NCBI RefSeq assembly: GCF_005280205.1
Contig: NZ_SUND01000011.1
Span: forward strand, 62,001-126,000
DNA: 64,000 bases
Direction: 5' to 3'
Source of the DNA: Bacillus yapensis
GTDB taxonomy: Bacteria > Bacillota > Bacilli > Bacillales > Cytobacillaceae
Part shown: positions 16,668 to 26,570 of the stretch, in pieces
Layout of the letters: every line of letters starts with the position of its first letter
Position numbering within the stretch: the first letter of the stretch is position 1
Position numbers and translations under genes: made by a program
Notes under the pieces: generated by a model
Seen by the model: only the letters and a program-made list of their open reading frames with translations
Told to the model about the DNA's origin: nothing
Databases searched by the model: none

Positions 16668-16710
16668 GATCCATCCCCTAAATACAAAGTTTTACTGTCC
16701 GCAAATGATG

Positions 16711-17787
16711 TCAAACCAAACTTTTGGAATTCATTTTGAACACGTCTGCTTCTGTAGTTAATATTGGTTCTCGATCCATATCCCTAATCCAAAGAAGTCC
16801 ATCTTCGAGTGGATTTATTTTCTTTTCGAGTGACGGAAACTTATTATATAGAATTATATCTTTATATATTTCTGGCATGTTTAAGCCCGCTTGTGTAAAG
16901 AAATAACAGGTTGTGAAGAATCTCATGTTTATCTCTGTAGGATTAGGAAAATTATTCTGATCATAGGTCATGTCAACACCGTATACACCATGTGGTTTAT
17001 CATCTATCGCAAAAATTGTGTCTAGAGCTACTCTATTTACTATTTCATCTGAGTACGTTTCTCCTACACCTGTAATACCAGTAACTCCGGACAATGTACG
17101 GTTACCGAATCCCCAAGATTTTCTTCTTCTTGTTTGCGCCACCACTAATTCACCTTCGTACCAAATAGAGAGCCAAGTAACTGTTTTCTCTGATTGAAGT
17201 AATACGGATGCAGTAAAACTTCCCCAGCCTTTATACATTTCAATCCAGTTTTGAGCAAATTCAAAATCGTTGGTTGGGAGAGCTCCTTTTCCACCTGCCC
17301 CAATGGTAGATCTCAACCAAATTCGTCCTTCATTATCCCCAAGATATAAAAAGGATTTTTTCAAATCTTCCCGATTGTTAATAATTATCGTCTTCGGTAC
17401 TTTAATTCCCTCTGACTCCCAAATTCTGTAGGATTGATATTTATCGGTACAAGCCTCAATCACCTCATGATTCGGCATAAAGAGTTTCGTTCCAGTTTCC
17501 AAAATTTCATCTCGAAACTTTGAAACTTCAAGGATTTCTCTATCACTCATAAAAACAGATAAGTCTGGCTTTTCTTGACAGAGAAGCTCCAATAATGCCT
17601 TTTTATAATTATCTCCAAAGGCATATTCATAGGGGATCTGACGTTTCGTTTTAGCCTTTGAACTAAATAAATTAAATGGATTTCTCGACACACCCAAAAT
17701 CTCTTCTTTTACTTGTGCACGATCCCAAGATTTAATTAAATTTTCTGAAGGAGCTGCACCTACCTCAGTAATGAATATTTTCCCCAT
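16711..17787 (-). CDS. ATP-grasp ligase of the exopolysaccharide locus
   Basis: A 358-residue ATP-grasp enzyme (CarB/carboxylate-amine ligase type), which joins a carboxylate to an amine through an acyl phosphate. The ATP-binding lysine/glycine loop is in WLRSTIGAGGKGALP near 178 and the metal-binding end in YGVDMTYDQNNFPNPTEINMRFF near 287. It is between the sugar transferase and serine acetyltransferase genes. In this setting it may amidate a uronic acid or attach an amino acid to a sugar; that is inference. I know of no named B. subtilis eps counterpart. Confidence 0.8.
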   Translation of the reverse strand: MGKIFITEVGAAPSENLIKSWDRAQVKEEILGVSRNPFNLFSSKAKTKRQIPYEYAFGDNYKKALLELLCQEKPDLSVFMSDREILEVSKFRDEILETGTKLFMPNHEVIEACTDKYQSYRIWESEGIKVPKTIIINNREDLKKSFLYLGDNEGRIWLRSTIGAGGKGALPTNDFEFAQNWIEMYKGWGSFTASVLLQSEKTVTWLSIWYEGELVVAQTRRRKSWGFGNRTLSGVTGITGVGETYSDEIVNRVALDTIFAIDDKPHGVYGVDMTYDQNNFPNPTEINMRFFTTCYFFTQAGLNMPEIYKDIILYNKFPSLEKKINPLEDGLLWIRDMDREPILTTEADVFKMNSKSLV

Positions 17788-17808
17788 CCATCATCCACCT
17801 CATTTTAA

Positions 17809-18420
17809 TCAGCCATTATTGGCTTTTTGCTGTTTTTCCCCTTTAAATTTCACCATACTGTAATGCCCTTCTGCACTAACTCCTTCTTTCTTGAAAACCT
17901 TTACCAAAGTTAAGATTAATATTTTTATATCTAGCCAAAAAGTATGATGATCTACATACCAAACATCTAATTTGAATTTTTCATCCCAGCTTATCGCATT
18001 CCGTCCATTTATTTGAGCCCAGCCAGTAATTCCTGGCCTTACTTCATGTCTTCTGAATTGTGTGGGAGTGTATATATCAAGATATTCCATTAACAACGGT
18101 CTAGGTCCAACCAAGCTTAAATCGCCTTTAATCACATTAATGAGTTGTGGTAGTTCATCGATACTGTATCTCCTGATTATTTTTCCAATTTTCGTCAACC
18201 TAAATCTACCAGGAAGCATATTTCCATTCTCATCTCTTTTATCAATCATTGTACGAAACTTATAAATATAAAAAGGCTTTCCTCTAAGTCCAGGTCTAAT
18301 TTGCTTAAAAATAACGGGAGATCCCATATTAAAAATAATGGCGATTGCTGTGGAGATTACTATAGGTGATAGTAGAAATAATAAAGTGGTTGCACCCAAT
18401 AGATCAACCATTCTTTTCAT
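17809..18420 (-). CDS. epsL: Initiating sugar transferase (EpsL type)
   Basis: A 203-residue phosphoglycosyl transferase that moves a sugar-1-phosphate from a UDP-sugar to undecaprenyl phosphate, starting each repeat unit. One N-terminal re-entrant membrane segment is followed by KQIRPGLRGKPFYIYKFRTM, the catalytic ELPQLINVIKGDLSLVGPRPL and GITGWAQINGRNA. Size and motifs match B. subtilis EpsL, which uses UDP-bacillosamine-type sugars; EpsC and EpsN homologues in the locus support that. AAGGAG precedes the ATG. Confidence 0.9.
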   Translation of the reverse strand: MKRMVDLLGATTLLFLLSPIVISTAIAIIFNMGSPVIFKQIRPGLRGKPFYIYKFRTMIDKRDENGNMLPGRFRLTKIGKIIRRYSIDELPQLINVIKGDLSLVGPRPLLMEYLDIYTPTQFRRHEVRPGITGWAQINGRNAISWDEKFKLDVWYVDHHTFWLDIKILILTLVKVFKKEGVSAEGHYSMVKFKGEKQQKANNG

Positions 18421-18438
18421 ACAATTACACTCCTTAAA

Positions 18439-19254
18439 TTATCTTACTTGGTTCAACGGATGATTATAGAAAAAGAAATATTGTATTTTTTTATCTATTA
18501 GTTGCGGAGTTTCGATGCTAAAATCCAATCCATTTAGAGCCTTGATAGAATTTCTTTTTAAGTACATACATAGATCATCTGAATAGTGAGCTTTAATATA
18601 TTCATAGGCATTCATTAACTCAAATTTCCGTCTAGAAAAGTGATGGGCATCAGAAGCGACAAAATGAACAAGATTATGATCGAGGAGGTGCATGGAAAAA
18701 TTTTTCAATCTCCTTCCATGTACTCCTGTAATACTTCCAGCGGTTACTTGTACAAGTACGCCCATTTGAACAAGGTTATAGATCTTTTCTGGATGTTTTC
18801 GTAGTACTCTGTTACGTTCAGGATGAGCCAAAATGGGGACAAATCCTTTTTCTAGTAGCCTTATTAAAACGTCTTCTGTATAACACGGATAATAGCTACA
18901 TGGAGGCTCCATCAAAATATACTTACCTGTATCATTTAAAGTAAGAAAGTCATGAAGTTTATGCTCGATATCCAAATCAATACCTTCATGCAGGTGAAAT
19001 TCTATTCCAGGATATACTGATATAGGCATTCTGTTTTCTTTAAAGAGCCTATTTGCTTCCTCCACAAGATCGATTATTCGACTCGGACTGTTTTCGTAGA
19101 AATGTTCCTTATGCTGATGCTTATGATGTGGAGTTGCAATGACATGACTTATACCCGCTTCGATAGCTTGTTGAGCCAATAATTTTACCTCTCCCCAATC
19201 TTTAGGACCGTCATCAAGACCAGGTAGAATATGGTTATGGATATCTACAATCAT
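18439..19254 (-). CDS. Tyrosine-protein phosphatase, PHP type (CpsB/YwqE)
   Basis: A manganese-dependent PHP-fold phosphatase that removes phosphate from the tyrosine kinase of the locus. The 271 residues carry the metal ligands in MIVDIHNHILPGLDDGP, ATPHHKHQ, the EPPCSYYPCY region, AHPERN and ASDAHH. It counteracts EpsB-type kinase activity in capsule and exopolysaccharide systems. Here it lies 27 kb downstream of the kinase, near the end of the same locus. AAAGGAG precedes the ATG. Confidence 0.93.
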   Translation of the reverse strand: MIVDIHNHILPGLDDGPKDWGEVKLLAQQAIEAGISHVIATPHHKHQHKEHFYENSPSRIIDLVEEANRLFKENRMPISVYPGIEFHLHEGIDLDIEHKLHDFLTLNDTGKYILMEPPCSYYPCYTEDVLIRLLEKGFVPILAHPERNRVLRKHPEKIYNLVQMGVLVQVTAGSITGVHGRRLKNFSMHLLDHNLVHFVASDAHHFSRRKFELMNAYEYIKAHYSDDLCMYLKRNSIKALNGLDFSIETPQLIDKKIQYFFFYNHPLNQVR

Positions 19255-19278
19255 ACGGTTCTCCTTTGTTCTATAATT

Positions 19279-20430
19279 CTAGTTCTTCACTGCTTGATCA
19301 AAAAGATACTCATCTTTCTTTACGTGCTTTAGCTTAGGCAATTTCTCTAACAACCTTAAATCTGTTATTTGATTTTGACTTATGTTGAGTTTTTCCAAAT
19401 TTATAAAGTACTGAATACCATCTAGGCTCTTTATATTCTGATTTCTTAAATCCAGTTCTTTTACTGACATTAATTCATGGATTAATATCCATTTATCCTC
19501 ACTGATATGAAGTTTTTTTCTTACACAACTTTCAAAATGAGGGTCAATAAAAGTGGCCACCCCACCGATCTCTGCGGTTGTGTAAAACTCCATATCTAAT
19601 TTTCTCGCCTCATCAATGATGTACTGAATGACCCTTGGAGAAGTTCTCCATCTCCCTTCATTTTCTGTCAATTCCCAACCAAACTCCTCCCATTTAGCCT
19701 CTTCAGGTAAAATCGAATGGCTTGTAAAAATAATATTTTTACAAGCCATTTTTGCAAATTTCAAAATTTTATTGACATTACTCGGTTCTCTCAATAGATG
19801 ACTATCTATACATAAAGAAGGAACGACTCCCGTAGAATTAAAATCAATAAGATTTCCTCCAATTAAATGGCCACGGGCCACTTTATAGTATTTCGGAATG
19901 ATTTCTTTATTCATTTTCTCACTGTAAGAAAAATAGGGATATGCAAACGACACCGTTTTTCTAAATTTTTCCTTATTTTTAGAATGGGATTGCAGATCCA
20001 TCCAACTAAACAATTTCTTTATTTCATCCTCAATCCATTTGACCATTCCGAATTCAGCACAGTATTTATTAGCATTTCGATGTTTATAACCATGGTGAGC
20101 AATTTCGTGACCATTCGATTGCAATTCTAATAACATATCAATTTCTTCTTGTGTGTGATCTCTCCTTCCTTCTATCGTATGTACACCATTCACATTGAAC
20201 GTAGCTTTTACATCATAATATCCAAACAACTCTATACCATATTTGCACCAGTCTAATATTCTTGCACTATCATCAAAAGAGAATGCAATCCCTGGTTTAC
20301 TAATATAGGGTACCAAAGTTTCATTTGAAACAGTTATGTTGTTAATAGAGTGCTGCATCGTTCTATATAAATGGTTCCAATATCTCCAATCATAGTAATT
20401 TCTTTTTAACATGTTAAGATGAGTTCTCAT
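19279..20430 (-). CDS. Polysaccharide deacetylase-like protein with C-terminal leucine-rich repeats
   Basis: A 383-residue protein. Residues about 40-290 form a NodB-type fold: AFSFDDSARILDW carries the paired aspartates and GHEIAHHGYKHRNA the histidine metal motif. Residues about 325-370 are leucine-rich repeats (VKELDLRNQNIKSLDG, LEKLNISQNQITDL, LLEKLPKLKHV). There is no signal peptide, so it may act at the cytoplasmic face on lipid-linked intermediates. A NodB domain joined to leucine-rich repeats is not a combination I know from exopolysaccharide loci. The ribosome-binding site is weak and rather far (GGGGAG). Confidence 0.82.
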   Translation of the reverse strand: MRTHLNMLKRNYYDWRYWNHLYRTMQHSINNITVSNETLVPYISKPGIAFSFDDSARILDWCKYGIELFGYYDVKATFNVNGVHTIEGRRDHTQEEIDMLLELQSNGHEIAHHGYKHRNANKYCAEFGMVKWIEDEIKKLFSWMDLQSHSKNKEKFRKTVSFAYPYFSYSEKMNKEIIPKYYKVARGHLIGGNLIDFNSTGVVPSLCIDSHLLREPSNVNKILKFAKMACKNIIFTSHSILPEEAKWEEFGWELTENEGRWRTSPRVIQYIIDEARKLDMEFYTTAEIGGVATFIDPHFESCVRKKLHISEDKWILIHELMSVKELDLRNQNIKSLDGIQYFINLEKLNISQNQITDLRLLEKLPKLKHVKKDEYLFDQAVKN

Positions 20431-20451
20431 GGTAATTGCAAATCTCCCCTA

Positions 20452-21999
20452 TCATCCATTCTTATGCCACATGACCCTTTTTACAGGGAGTCTTCTGGCC
20501 ATTTTTTTAAATGGCTGAATCAATAAATCTTTTTCATAGGCATTCATTCCTGTAAACCACATGAGCAATAGAAACACTGTTGAAAAGACCACCATTTTAA
20601 AGCCCAAAAACCACCAGGATTCGGCAAATATGAGTTTATTTAATGTTGTTCCAAAAACAACACACAACGCTAACGGGAAACTCATGAGAATGATATTTTT
20701 CCAAAATCTAGGAATATCAATTTTGATCTTTTTCCAATAATAAATATTTATAATAATGATTTTTCCTATTATCATAGAAATGGCAGTAGCAATCGCACAA
20801 CCTATAGCTCCCCACCATTGTACAAAAATAACACTTAAAATCACATTCATGACTGCAATCCCAAAGCTAATCAATGTTTTAAATTTTTGCCTATTTTTCG
20901 CCTGTAGAATCACCCCACCCATCTCTTGTACCAGCGAAAAAATCAATGGAATGAGAATCAATAGGGCAATAATAAAAGAATCACGATAATCTTTTCCAAC
21001 CCAAAGATTAATAAATTCCTGACCAAAAACGATAAATCCACTTAATGTAAAGGAAAGGATGATATACTGGACTCTTCCTATACGGATAAATAGGTTGGAT
21101 AATTCCCCTTCCGTTACTTCTTTAGACACCATTCCAGAAACCTTTCCTAAGAAAACATTTGAAATAGCCGATGAAAAGCCTGAAAAGTAACCAGTAAAAG
21201 TATTGCCAATTGTATAGATAGAAACTGCTACTGTCCCGCTGTAGATCCCAAGAATTAACTGATCCGTTGTTCCATATAACTTACCAATAATGAGATTTAT
21301 GAATATATAAAAAGAAAAAATGAGAATCTCTTTTAGTAAACTTGATTCGAACTTCTTAAAAACAATTTTGATTCTTAAAACCCTGAAACAATAATACAAA
21401 TTGACAATAATTGAAACGAAATTAAGAACGGTTGTCACGACAGCCATAGCAATGGAACCATACCCCATCAATAAAAGTGGTAGCATGATGAACGGATTGA
21501 ATATGGAAGTTGCGATCACGATTAATTTTTGAACGATAAACCTATCATGGGCTAACACGACAACACTAAACATACCTAAACCTATTCCAACAGAAAGATT
21601 GATAGTCATAATTCCCATTAATATCTTTATTTTAGTTAATTCCTCTATACTTAATGAGTTTCCAAAGAATAGGTGGGATTTAAGGGTTAATATTGTTCCT
21701 CCAATTAGAGCAAGGACTCCAAGCACACCATACATGATAAAAAACATTCCATATAAGCGAGAACAACCGTCCTCATCATTTAAAGCTCGGCATTTTGCTA
21801 TATATCGGATAACTGCATTTCCTAGACCAAAATTTAATATTCCTACATAACCTGCAGTTGATGCAGCTAAGCTATATAGACCATATTCTGATTGCCCAAG
21901 TAAATTTAACATAATCGGTGTATATATGATCGAAATAACACTATTTAGAAATAACGATACATACGAAAGTACTGCACCAGCTTTAAGTTGATTTCTCAT
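20452..21999 (-). CDS. Polysaccharide flippase (Wzx/MATE-like, PST family)
   Basis: A 515-residue integral membrane protein with about 14 hydrophobic segments. The N-terminal AGAVLSYVSLFLNSVISIIYTPIMLNLLGQSEYGLY is typical of the MurJ/Wzx/SpoVB-like superfamily. It would flip undecaprenyl-linked repeat units across the membrane for polymerisation by the EpsG-like protein. GGGAAGGGAAG precedes the ATG. It lies between glycosyltransferase and deacetylase genes. Confidence 0.92.
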   Translation of the reverse strand: MRNQLKAGAVLSYVSLFLNSVISIIYTPIMLNLLGQSEYGLYSLAASTAGYVGILNFGLGNAVIRYIAKCRALNDEDGCSRLYGMFFIMYGVLGVLALIGGTILTLKSHLFFGNSLSIEELTKIKILMGIMTINLSVGIGLGMFSVVVLAHDRFIVQKLIVIATSIFNPFIMLPLLLMGYGSIAMAVVTTVLNFVSIIVNLYYCFRVLRIKIVFKKFESSLLKEILIFSFYIFINLIIGKLYGTTDQLILGIYSGTVAVSIYTIGNTFTGYFSGFSSAISNVFLGKVSGMVSKEVTEGELSNLFIRIGRVQYIILSFTLSGFIVFGQEFINLWVGKDYRDSFIIALLILIPLIFSLVQEMGGVILQAKNRQKFKTLISFGIAVMNVILSVIFVQWWGAIGCAIATAISMIIGKIIIINIYYWKKIKIDIPRFWKNIILMSFPLALCVVFGTTLNKLIFAESWWFLGFKMVVFSTVFLLLMWFTGMNAYEKDLLIQPFKKMARRLPVKRVMWHKNG

Positions 22000-22029
22000 T
22001 TACTTCCCTTCCCTATGAATCCCAAATGT

Positions 22030-23220
22030 TTACGATATTGCATTATAAAATTTCTCCATCTCATAAGTTGATTTGTTTTTTAAATTTGCTAAATTTAAGG
22101 ATAACATTTTTCGTAATTCCTTATTTTCAATAAGTCTAATAACCGCTTTATAAATCTCAATTTCATCCATGCTGACGATTAAACCTGTTTCTCCATCCTT
22201 TAGTTGCTCCTTTGCTCCAGTAAAGTTAGTAGATACTATCGGCCTATTCAAACTTTTAGCCTCTGCAAGAGTGATACAATACCCTTCATGTCTTGATGGT
22301 TGAACATATATGTCACAATCGTTTATAAAGGGATATGGATTGGATGTGGCACCTAATAAAATGAAATGATCTTCTAAACCGTAACCTTTTATGATAGTCT
22401 CGTATTTATTTCGAAGATGCCCCTCCCCTAGACAGTACCACTTTACGTTATAGCCATCTCCTATCAGTCTAGCCAAAATTTTTATAGCAATATCTTGGCC
22501 TTTTTCACCCGATAACCTTCCTACGGTTAGGATGCGTACGCCATTATAGTTATCCCTATAACTTTCTCCTACTACTGCCTGTTCAGAGATTAATTTTGAG
22601 GAGACAATATTCGAGAATACCTCCGCCTTTTGCCTTAAACTGGGGATAAGCTTCAGTAATTTTTCTTTACCTTCATTTGAAACAATAAACACCTTATCAA
22701 ATTCACTATATATTTTTGTTGCAAACTCTTTATTAAAACCTATCTTCGTAATATCAAAATGAATCCATTGAAACTTCTTTTTTGCTTTTGTCTTGTGAAT
22801 AACAAAATAGCTTATAAGGTCCATTGGCCCTGCATAAGCTATGGCTATATCGTATTCATCTTTCAAGGATGGATAATCTTTTAAAATATATTTGTAGAAT
22901 AAAGTTCTATCTTTTCTCAATTTTGACAGTAGGTGTATGAGAATTAAGCGAAATGCCTTTATTACTTTTCCTTTTTTTAGAAAGTTTATTGCATTTTTAT
23001 GAGCTGGGTTCTCCATCAAAGTCTTCATTTCTTTGTATCCGTCTAGAAAACTGACTTTTACCTCGCTAGGAATTAAGTTCATGAATCCCCCATATTTTTC
23101 TAGTAGAAGTATAGAAATATCAAATTTATCTTTTGGTAGTTCAGAAATCATATTTAATAGTGCTTTCTCCGTGCCACCAATATTCATGTTTATGAGCATA
23201 AATAATATTTTTCTTTTCAC
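22030..23220 (-). CDS. Glycosyltransferase family 4 (paralogue 1)
   Basis: A 396-residue GT-B retaining glycosyltransferase. N-terminal nucleotide-loop GGTEKALLNM near 15; C-terminal donor-binding region ILTVGRLSGEKGQDIAIK near 226 and DIYVQPSRHEGYCITLAEAKSL near 300, with the family's E-x7-E. It shares the NPYPF motif and overall layout with the glycosyltransferases at 23245-24438 and 35764-36954, so the three are paralogues. The start is GTG. Donor and acceptor unknown. Confidence 0.9.
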   Translation of the reverse strand: MKRKILFMLINMNIGGTEKALLNMISELPKDKFDISILLLEKYGGFMNLIPSEVKVSFLDGYKEMKTLMENPAHKNAINFLKKGKVIKAFRLILIHLLSKLRKDRTLFYKYILKDYPSLKDEYDIAIAYAGPMDLISYFVIHKTKAKKKFQWIHFDITKIGFNKEFATKIYSEFDKVFIVSNEGKEKLLKLIPSLRQKAEVFSNIVSSKLISEQAVVGESYRDNYNGVRILTVGRLSGEKGQDIAIKILARLIGDGYNVKWYCLGEGHLRNKYETIIKGYGLEDHFILLGATSNPYPFINDCDIYVQPSRHEGYCITLAEAKSLNRPIVSTNFTGAKEQLKDGETGLIVSMDEIEIYKAVIRLIENKELRKMLSLNLANLKNKSTYEMEKFYNAIS

Positions 23221-23244
23221 GAATAATCACTCTTATCCTTTCTA

Positions 23245-24438
23245 TCACCCTATTAATTGATAGAACCTCTGTATTTCTTCTATATTTCCTTTTTTTTCTT
23301 TTTCCAAATATTGAATAATACTACTTCTGAGAGTGTTATCAGTTATTAGTGTTAGGATGGCATTTGATACTTCTTCACCATTCATATTGACAACAAGTCC
23401 ATTTTTTTCATGAATCATTTGCGTGTATACTGCATCAAACCTTGTACTAACAATAGGAACATTCAACATACGCGCTTCTGCTATCGCTAGACCAAATCCT
23501 TCAAATCTTGAAGTCTGTACATATATATCTGCGTTTTTAATATAAGGATATGGGTTCGCTTTAACTCCAAGTAAGATGAAATGTTCAGTTAGCTCATTTT
23601 CCCTTATATATTTCTCCAATTCTTGCTGTAACGGTCCCTTTCCTAGTGCATACCATCGAAAATTAATCCCTCTCTCTTTAAGTTTCTTACAAGCATCAAG
23701 GGCTACATCATAGCCTTTTTGATGAGCTAATCTTCCGATAGTCAAAATTCTTATTCCCTTAAATTCATCCTCATAGTTGCTCCCCATTTGTGCCATATTC
23801 AAAATTAGATCAGGATTATTGATGTCAAAGATGACTTCCATTCGATTCAAAAATTCAGGAAATGTCTCAAGGAAAATTTCCTTTGTGGAATCAGAAACAG
23901 CAACAATTTTATCAAATTGATCATAAAATCTCTTTTGAAATTCTTTATCCATTCTATTTAAACGATAGCTTACATTTACCCAAGCATATTTTTTTTTCGC
24001 AATAACTTTATCTGCGACATAAAAAGTCGGAATACCTTGTGCATAGCTTATAGCAACATCATAATGTTTTGGGTTTTCTTCAAATACATTGGCTACGCTT
24101 TCCCAAAAAATCCTTGCTTTTTGTGCATTACTGTATTTTCCCCTTCTAATCCTGTATGAATATTTGGCTCTAGCTATTAAGTTCTTAATATTCCTATTTT
24201 TAAAAGAATAAACAATGGCATCATTTATTTTTAAATTTGCAAATCTCGTATATTCTAACGGCTTAATAATATTGACCTCTTTCGGTACTAATTCTTCTAG
24301 TACCTTCCCGTGGGCAAATAACACCAAGTCTACAGAATACTTACTATAGTTTAATAAAGATAGCAAGGTTACTAAACTTTTTTCTGCTCCTGCGCAATCT
24401 AGAGAATCGATAACAAATAATAGTTGCTGTTTGTTCAC
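23245..24438 (-). CDS. Glycosyltransferase family 4 (paralogue 2)
   Basis: A 397-residue GT4 enzyme. CAGAEKSLVTLLSLL near residue 16, ILTIGRLAHQKGYDVALDACK near 230 and DIYVQTSRFEGFGLAIAEARML near 305 mark the two GT-B domains. The GTG start overlaps a short ATG-AAG-TGA and follows AAGGTGG. It lies 24 bases before its paralogue and 21 after the pyruvyltransferase gene. Specificity unknown. Confidence 0.9.
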   Translation of the reverse strand: MNKQQLLFVIDSLDCAGAEKSLVTLLSLLNYSKYSVDLVLFAHGKVLEELVPKEVNIIKPLEYTRFANLKINDAIVYSFKNRNIKNLIARAKYSYRIRRGKYSNAQKARIFWESVANVFEENPKHYDVAISYAQGIPTFYVADKVIAKKKYAWVNVSYRLNRMDKEFQKRFYDQFDKIVAVSDSTKEIFLETFPEFLNRMEVIFDINNPDLILNMAQMGSNYEDEFKGIRILTIGRLAHQKGYDVALDACKKLKERGINFRWYALGKGPLQQELEKYIRENELTEHFILLGVKANPYPYIKNADIYVQTSRFEGFGLAIAEARMLNVPIVSTRFDAVYTQMIHEKNGLVVNMNGEEVSNAILTLITDNTLRSSIIQYLEKEKKGNIEEIQRFYQLIG

Positions 24439-24459
24439 TTCATGTCACCACCTTTATTT

Positions 24460-25545
24460 CTAACCAATGTATAGATCGAGCTTTTCGAATTGTTTATTGG
24501 CCTCTATAAATAATTTATTATTTATACCTGCTTTATAAATTGCTTTATCCATTGCATTTTTCACTTGGAGATCTTGAATGTTGTGTAAGTGCCAGCTGTT
24601 CTTTTCTAAATTTAAGTCCTTCAATACGTTAAATGTTTTTTCGTTATAAATAATGGGAAATACACTCTGTTCATATAAAAGAGCTAGTATAATCGAATGA
24701 AATCTGGTACCAATAATAATTTCACAAGCCTTAAAATCATCTAAAAATCCATTTAAATCTCCTTCATAATTCTTCACTTCAACATCTGTCGTTCGTAACT
24801 GTTCTTTTATATAATTACTTATATCTAAATCTCCTTCATTTTCACAAAAAGAGAAGATTTTAATCCTATAACCTTTTTTTAAGTATTGCTTTGCTAGCTC
24901 AATCATTTTATTTTGATAGTGTTCTTGATAGTCCTTTAATCCTTCACGATTATTTAAATTAATTAATGAAAATCCTATGCTCTTCATTTTTTTCTTCTGT
25001 TTATTAACCTGTAAATTAAAAACAACGTCAGGGGCGATCCTAACGTTGTCTAAATCATTAAATAGCTTAAATGAATAAATATCCCTGAAACATACATCGT
25101 CAACCCTGGAAAATAAATCTCGATGCACTCTCATAAAATCCTGATCTTTATAAGGCCCGAAATTTGCTCCGATTATAAAGGTTTTTTTATTCAACTGTTG
25201 AAATTTGTCCACCAAATAGGCCCTCTCTTTATATTTTATTTTCCATGCTGGGCTTTCCATGAAAATGGAGCCCCCTATAATTACGAGTGCATCATATTTG
25301 TTATAGTTTAAGATTAAGTCATTCAGTTTAAAGAAGAGATTGAACTTTTGATTCCAAACTTTGATTTCTCTATAGGAATAAATAATATGAACATGCTCAT
25401 AGTCTTTAAAAATCGTATTATAATTTCTATTTGCTGTTAAAAGGTCCCAGTGAACATCAGGATACCGATCAAACAATATTTTTAAAAACAAATCATCTCC
25501 TGTATTTTTTGCAAAATATGCATAAACTAGAACCCTCTTATACAA
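24460..25545 (-). CDS. Polysaccharide pyruvyltransferase family protein
   Basis: A 361-residue CsaB-like enzyme (PF04230) that transfers pyruvate from phosphoenolpyruvate to a sugar as a ketal, or acts as a related transferase. Motifs: AKNTGDDLFLKILFDRYP at the N-terminus, VIIGGSIFMESPAWKIK near 92 and EIIIGTRFHSIILALLYEQ near 277. TTG 25545 is chosen because GGAGG lies 8 bases before it; a TTG two codons earlier is too close to that site. B. subtilis eps also has a pyruvyltransferase (EpsO). Confidence 0.88.
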   Translation of the reverse strand: MYKRVLVYAYFAKNTGDDLFLKILFDRYPDVHWDLLTANRNYNTIFKDYEHVHIIYSYREIKVWNQKFNLFFKLNDLILNYNKYDALVIIGGSIFMESPAWKIKYKERAYLVDKFQQLNKKTFIIGANFGPYKDQDFMRVHRDLFSRVDDVCFRDIYSFKLFNDLDNVRIAPDVVFNLQVNKQKKKMKSIGFSLINLNNREGLKDYQEHYQNKMIELAKQYLKKGYRIKIFSFCENEGDLDISNYIKEQLRTTDVEVKNYEGDLNGFLDDFKACEIIIGTRFHSIILALLYEQSVFPIIYNEKTFNVLKDLNLEKNSWHLHNIQDLQVKNAMDKAIYKAGINNKLFIEANKQFEKLDLYIG

Positions 25546-25563
25546 ACTCAAAACCTCCGTGCA

Positions 25564-26553
25564 TTAGATTTTCCCAAAAGAAACTATACTCTTAATTTTA
25601 TTTGATAGAAGTAGTAACCTGGTGTTATATCTTAGTAAGGTGATGGTATATTTATACTTAAAGGAGAGCTTTTTATTGTTAATTATGTCATTAAAATATT
25701 TTGATATATAGGCTTTTACCGTATATAAATATTCCATTCTATCCTCCTTCGTTTTTACTTGACCTAAGATATAGTAAACATTATCCACACTCCAGTAAAC
25801 AAAACAAAACATTACACCTCTGTATAGCTGTTTGTATTTTTCTTTCATGAAAGTTAATATTTCGTCCCAAGCTAAAAAAGCATCCAACCTCTCGCTGCTA
25901 AATTTAGAAGTTAAGATACTATTCTCTCGTTTGATATAAATATATCCTATATAATTTGCAAAAATTGTTTTATCGGCATTTGCAAAAAGTTTATATGTCG
26001 TAGCCAAGTCTTCATGTATTCTACCCATTGGAAATTGAATTTGATGGAAACAACTTTTTTTAAATAGCTTATTACATAGAGAAAACCTAAACAGTTCACC
26101 TTTAAACAATTCTTTAAGTCCTTCAATATGCTCCATCTCTTTTATAAAAATCCTTTCCGAATTATTATTAATTAACTTACCATCAATTTCTCTCCCTAAT
26201 TTGCAGATAGATATATCACTGTTCGTTTCAACGCATAATTCATAAAGGATTGTGTACATGTCTCTTTCAATTCGATCATCACCATCAACAAAGCCTATAT
26301 ATTGTCCTCTTGCCGAACTGACACCCACATTTCTAGCTGAGCTTACCCCTCCATACTCTTTATGAATAACTCTTACGCGAGCATCCTTACGTTGGTACTC
26401 ATCACAAATAACTCCACTTTTATCATCAGACCCATCGTTTACCAAAATAACTTCAAAACTTGAGAACGATTGAGCAAGGATACTATCTATACAACCTTTT
26501 AAATAGGGCTCTACATTATAAACAGGTACAATAATACTAATGATTGGGTTCAT
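25564..26553 (-). CDS. Glycosyltransferase family 2
   Basis: A 329-residue GT-A enzyme. IISIIVPVYNVEPYLKGCIDSIL opens the domain, EVILVNDGSDDKSG holds the nucleotide-binding acidic residues near 35, and GFVDGDDRIERD is the metal-binding DxD-type motif near 92. It lies 17 bases after the TagD-like gene. Substrate unknown. Confidence 0.9.
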   Translation of the reverse strand: MNPIISIIVPVYNVEPYLKGCIDSILAQSFSSFEVILVNDGSDDKSGVICDEYQRKDARVRVIHKEYGGVSSARNVGVSSARGQYIGFVDGDDRIERDMYTILYELCVETNSDISICKLGREIDGKLINNNSERIFIKEMEHIEGLKELFKGELFRFSLCNKLFKKSCFHQIQFPMGRIHEDLATTYKLFANADKTIFANYIGYIYIKRENSILTSKFSSERLDAFLAWDEILTFMKEKYKQLYRGVMFCFVYWSVDNVYYILGQVKTKEDRMEYLYTVKAYISKYFNDIINNKKLSFKYKYTITLLRYNTRLLLLSNKIKSIVSFGKI

Positions 26554-26570
26554 ACTCTTCGTTCCATTCC

